Part shown: positions 13,221-14,949 of the stretch, one piece after another
How the letters are laid out: each line of letters starts with the position of its first letter
How positions within the stretch are numbered: position 1 is the stretch's first letter
Assembly: GCA_002470605.1 (NCBI GenBank)
Contig: DKND01000102.1
Coordinates: 30,178 to 45,126 of the forward strand
Direction: 5' to 3'
Length of the DNA stretch: 14,949 nt
Source of the DNA: Opitutia bacterium UBA7397
Lineage (GTDB): Bacteria > Verrucomicrobiota > Verrucomicrobiia > Opitutales > UBA953
Notes under the pieces: generated by a model
What the model was told of the DNA's origin: nothing
The model's database searches: none
The model's input: only the letters and a program-made list of their open reading frames with translations
Position numbers and translations under genes: made by a program

Positions 13221-14027
13221 ATGGGCCTCATCGAAGAAGTCCTGGTTCGTCCGAAACTCCGTCAGAAGCTTTGGCAATGGTGGTATCCTTTCTTTACCCG
13301 CCGGGTGCGGGCGCAAGGCATCAGCTTTCTGAATTACGCTTTCGACGGCCTAGATGATCCCCGCCTGGAGCTACGCACCGAGGACGAAGCGGATCGGCCA
13401 AATATCCAACTATATCGTCACGTGCTTGGCGGGGTTGATTTGCGAGGTAAGCGTGTGTTGGAGGTCAGCTGCGGGCATGGCGGCGGAGCTTCCTATTTCG
13501 CCCGTTATCATGGGCCGAAGGAATATATCGGATTGGACCTGAATTCCGAAGGTATCCGTTATTGCCGTGAAAAGCATCAGGTCGCTGGTTTGAGTTTTAT
13601 GGCGGGTGACGCCCAGGCTTTGCCCTTTGCAGCCGGTAGTTTCGATGTCGTCATCAATGTCGAAGCCTCGCATTGCTACCCCGATTTTCCGGGCTTCGTG
13701 GCTCAGGTGGCCATGGTGCTGAAGCCCGGTGGCTGGTTTTGTCACGCCGATTTGCGCTACCCTAATGGGGTCGACGAATGGGTTGGGGCGTTATCGCACC
13801 ATCCGTTGCTACGCTTGGAGCAAATGCGATTAATCAATCCAGAGGTCATCCGGGGGATGGAACTTAATACTCCGCGTTATGAGGCGATGGTGCGGCAGGC
13901 GCTGCCTCGAGTGCTTCATGGCTTGGCCATGGATTTTGCCGGCGTGAAAGGTTCGCGGCTTTACCGTGACGCGGTTTCGGGGGAGATGACTTATCGGTCC
14001 TTTAGGCTGCAGCGGCGAGTTTCCTGA
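13221..14027 (+). CDS. class I SAM-dependent methyltransferase resembling mycobacterial phthiotriol/phenolphthiotriol dimycocerosate methyltransferase
   Basis: A 268-residue methyltransferase. An N-terminal helical part (1-70: W-x-W-W-Y-P-x-x-T-R, then SFLNYAFD) precedes the Rossmann core: motif I VLEVSCGHGGG (79-89), acidic motif II GLDLN (104-108, D106 binding SAM ribose), GDAQALPF (129-136), SFDVVINVEASHCYP (140-154) and VLKPGGWF with HADLR. From memory, this order, the wording of motif I and the EASHCYP segment agree closely with Rv2952 and relatives (about 270 residues), which O-methylate the phthiotriol of surface lipids. More generally they place it among O- or C-methyltransferases of lipid or polyketide-like substrates. 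The mycobacterial substrate is not expected here, so the real substrate is open. The start at ATG 13221 gives the family length. It follows the SMUG1-like gene by 2 bases. Confidence 0.88.
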   Translation: MGLIEEVLVRPKLRQKLWQWWYPFFTRRVRAQGISFLNYAFDGLDDPRLELRTEDEADRPNIQLYRHVLGGVDLRGKRVLEVSCGHGGGASYFARYHGPKEYIGLDLNSEGIRYCREKHQVAGLSFMAGDAQALPFAAGSFDVVINVEASHCYPDFPGFVAQVAMVLKPGGWFCHADLRYPNGVDEWVGALSHHPLLRLEQMRLINPEVIRGMELNTPRYEAMVRQALPRVLHGLAMDFAGVKGSRLYRDAVSGEMTYRSFRLQRRVS

Positions 14028-14068
14028 GATTGCTTCCGGTCGGGAATGGCTCACGCTGAGTCATACCC

Positions 14069-14949
14069 ATGCGATATCTTATAGTTATTTTATTGAGCTG
14101 TCTGGCGACCCTGGCCGCCGAGCGTCCCAATATCATTTTTATTCTGACCGATGACCAAGGCTATGGCGATTTGAGCGCTCACGGTAATCCCGTTCTTAAG
14201 ACACCTAACATCGATAAACTTCGCGGTGAAAGCGCCCGATTCGTTGACTTCCAGGTTTCGCCGACCTGTTCGCCGACGCGCAGCGCCTTATTGACTGGCC
14301 GGCATGAATTCAAGAATGGTATCACCCATACGATCTTGGAGCGGGAGCGGATGTCGCTCGCGTCGGTGACATTGACCCAGCAACTCCAGAAGGCAGGTTA
14401 TCGCACGGGTATCTTCGGCAAGTGGCACCTCGGCGACGAGGCTGAGTATCAACCGAATAAGCGGGGCTTCGATGAGGTTTATATCCATGGCGCCGGTGGT
14501 ATCGGTCAGCATTATCCTGGAAGCTGTGGCGACGTCCCCGGTAATTCCTATTACGGACCGACGCTTTTGCATAATGGCAAGTTTGTGAAGACCGAGGGCT
14601 ATTGTACCGACGAATTCTTTAAGCAGGCGACGACGTGGATTGAAGGCGAAGTGACGGCGAAGCGCCCATTTTATGCTTACATCGCGACGAATGCTCCGCA
14701 CGGCCCTTATCATGCCAAGCCGGAAGATGCCGCGATTTATGAAGGCAAGGACCTCGGAAAGGATACCGAAAACTTCTTCGGGATGATTCATAATATCGAC
14801 CAGAACGTCGGCAAACTACTGGCGAAGGTTGAGGCCATGGGTATCGCCAAGGACACCTTAATTGTCCTCATGAACGACAACGGCGGTACCGCCGGCGTCA
14901 AGGTCTTCAATGCTGGCATGCACTCGGGCAAAGGTACGCCTTACATGGG
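14069..14949 (+). CDS. exported formylglycine-dependent sulfatase, family S1 (partial, C-terminus outside window)
   Basis: The frame is open from ATG 14069 to the window edge (293 codons). Residues 1-17 form a signal peptide ending LAA, so it is secreted or periplasmic. Then RPNIIFILTDDQGYGDL gives metal ligands D28 and D29. C67-SPTR71 is the C-x-P-x-R signature whose Cys is converted to formylglycine, here without oxygen-sensitive Ser, so a sulfatase-maturation enzyme is needed elsewhere. GYRTGIFGKWHLG gives K118 and H120. NAPHGPYH (about 209-216) and LMNDNGG (D269, N270) complete the metal site, and K287 is the SGKGTPY lysine near the sulfate. The family cleaves sulfate esters from glycans or aryl compounds; the subfamily and substrate cannot be set without the C-terminus. 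It lies 41 bases after the methyltransferase gene and could be in the same transcript. Confidence 0.93.
   Translation, partial: MRYLIVILLSCLATLAAERPNIIFILTDDQGYGDLSAHGNPVLKTPNIDKLRGESARFVDFQVSPTCSPTRSALLTGRHEFKNGITHTILERERMSLASVTLTQQLQKAGYRTGIFGKWHLGDEAEYQPNKRGFDEVYIHGAGGIGQHYPGSCGDVPGNSYYGPTLLHNGKFVKTEGYCTDEFFKQATTWIEGEVTAKRPFYAYIATNAPHGPYHAKPEDAAIYEGKDLGKDTENFFGMIHNIDQNVGKLLAKVEAMGIAKDTLIVLMNDNGGTAGVKVFNAGMHSGKGTPYM

Noticed and set aside
14288..14791. 167-codon open frame on the minus strand inside the sulfatase gene
   Set aside because: Antisense to the sulfatase, whose active-site motifs prove the plus-strand frame.
1..14949. tRNA, rRNA, CRISPR array, riboswitch or insertion sequence
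   Set aside because: Genes fill almost all the window, the gaps are under 170 bases, and none holds a cloverleaf, regular repeat array or transposon end that I can see.

Overview
The window looks like chromosomal DNA from a Verrucomicrobiota or Planctomycetota-type bacterium. I favour Verrucomicrobiota, perhaps Opitutae; this is inference from gene content, not from a marker gene. The evidence is a secreted DUF1549/DUF1553 protein paired with a Tat-type DUF1501 protein, a formylglycine-type sulfatase, many exported proteins, few Shine-Dalgarno sites, and dense packing with gaps under 170 bases. I see no rRNA, tRNA, CRISPR array, insertion sequence, integrase or phage gene.

Layout: (1) Bases 1-863, minus: a secreted serine hydrolase of the class C beta-lactamase family, cut by the window edge. 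Divergent to it is a small lipoprotein (922-1206, plus), followed by a four-helix membrane protein (1329-1733, plus). (2) Bases 1743-5344, minus: a two-gene operon of an Hsp70-family ATPase carrying a C-terminal TPR array and a compact UvrD-like SF1 helicase, joined by a 4-base TTGA start/stop overlap. This is the most unusual unit here. (3) Bases 5509-8981, plus: the DUF1549/DUF1553 protein with an SHD1 domain, then DUF1501, joined by an ATGA overlap. Divergent to (2), the 164-base gap holds a perfect 19-base palindrome. (4) Bases 8978-9796, minus: a MenH-like alpha/beta hydrolase whose stop shares a TTAA with the DUF1501 stop. Divergent to it is a flavin reductase-like protein (9855-10340, plus), followed by a bidirectional terminator. 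(5) Bases 10427-12379, minus: biosynthetic arginine decarboxylase SpeA. Divergent to it is a plus-strand pair: a SMUG1-type uracil-DNA glycosylase and, 2 bases later, a methyltransferase very like the mycobacterial phthiotriol dimycocerosate methyltransferase. (6) Bases 14069 to the end, plus: an exported sulfatase, cut by the window edge.

How the genes work together: exported hydrolytic and envelope functions (serine hydrolase, DUF1549/1553-DUF1501, sulfatase) fit a bacterium that breaks down complex, possibly sulfated, polymers. The rest are housekeeping or repair functions (SpeA polyamine synthesis, MenH menaquinone synthesis, uracil repair) and one unassigned ATPase pair. Several genes that start a transcription unit have a -10-like box only about 6-8 bases before the start codon and no Shine-Dalgarno, which suggests leaderless or near-leaderless mRNAs. 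All assignments come from reading motifs by eye; no database search was run.
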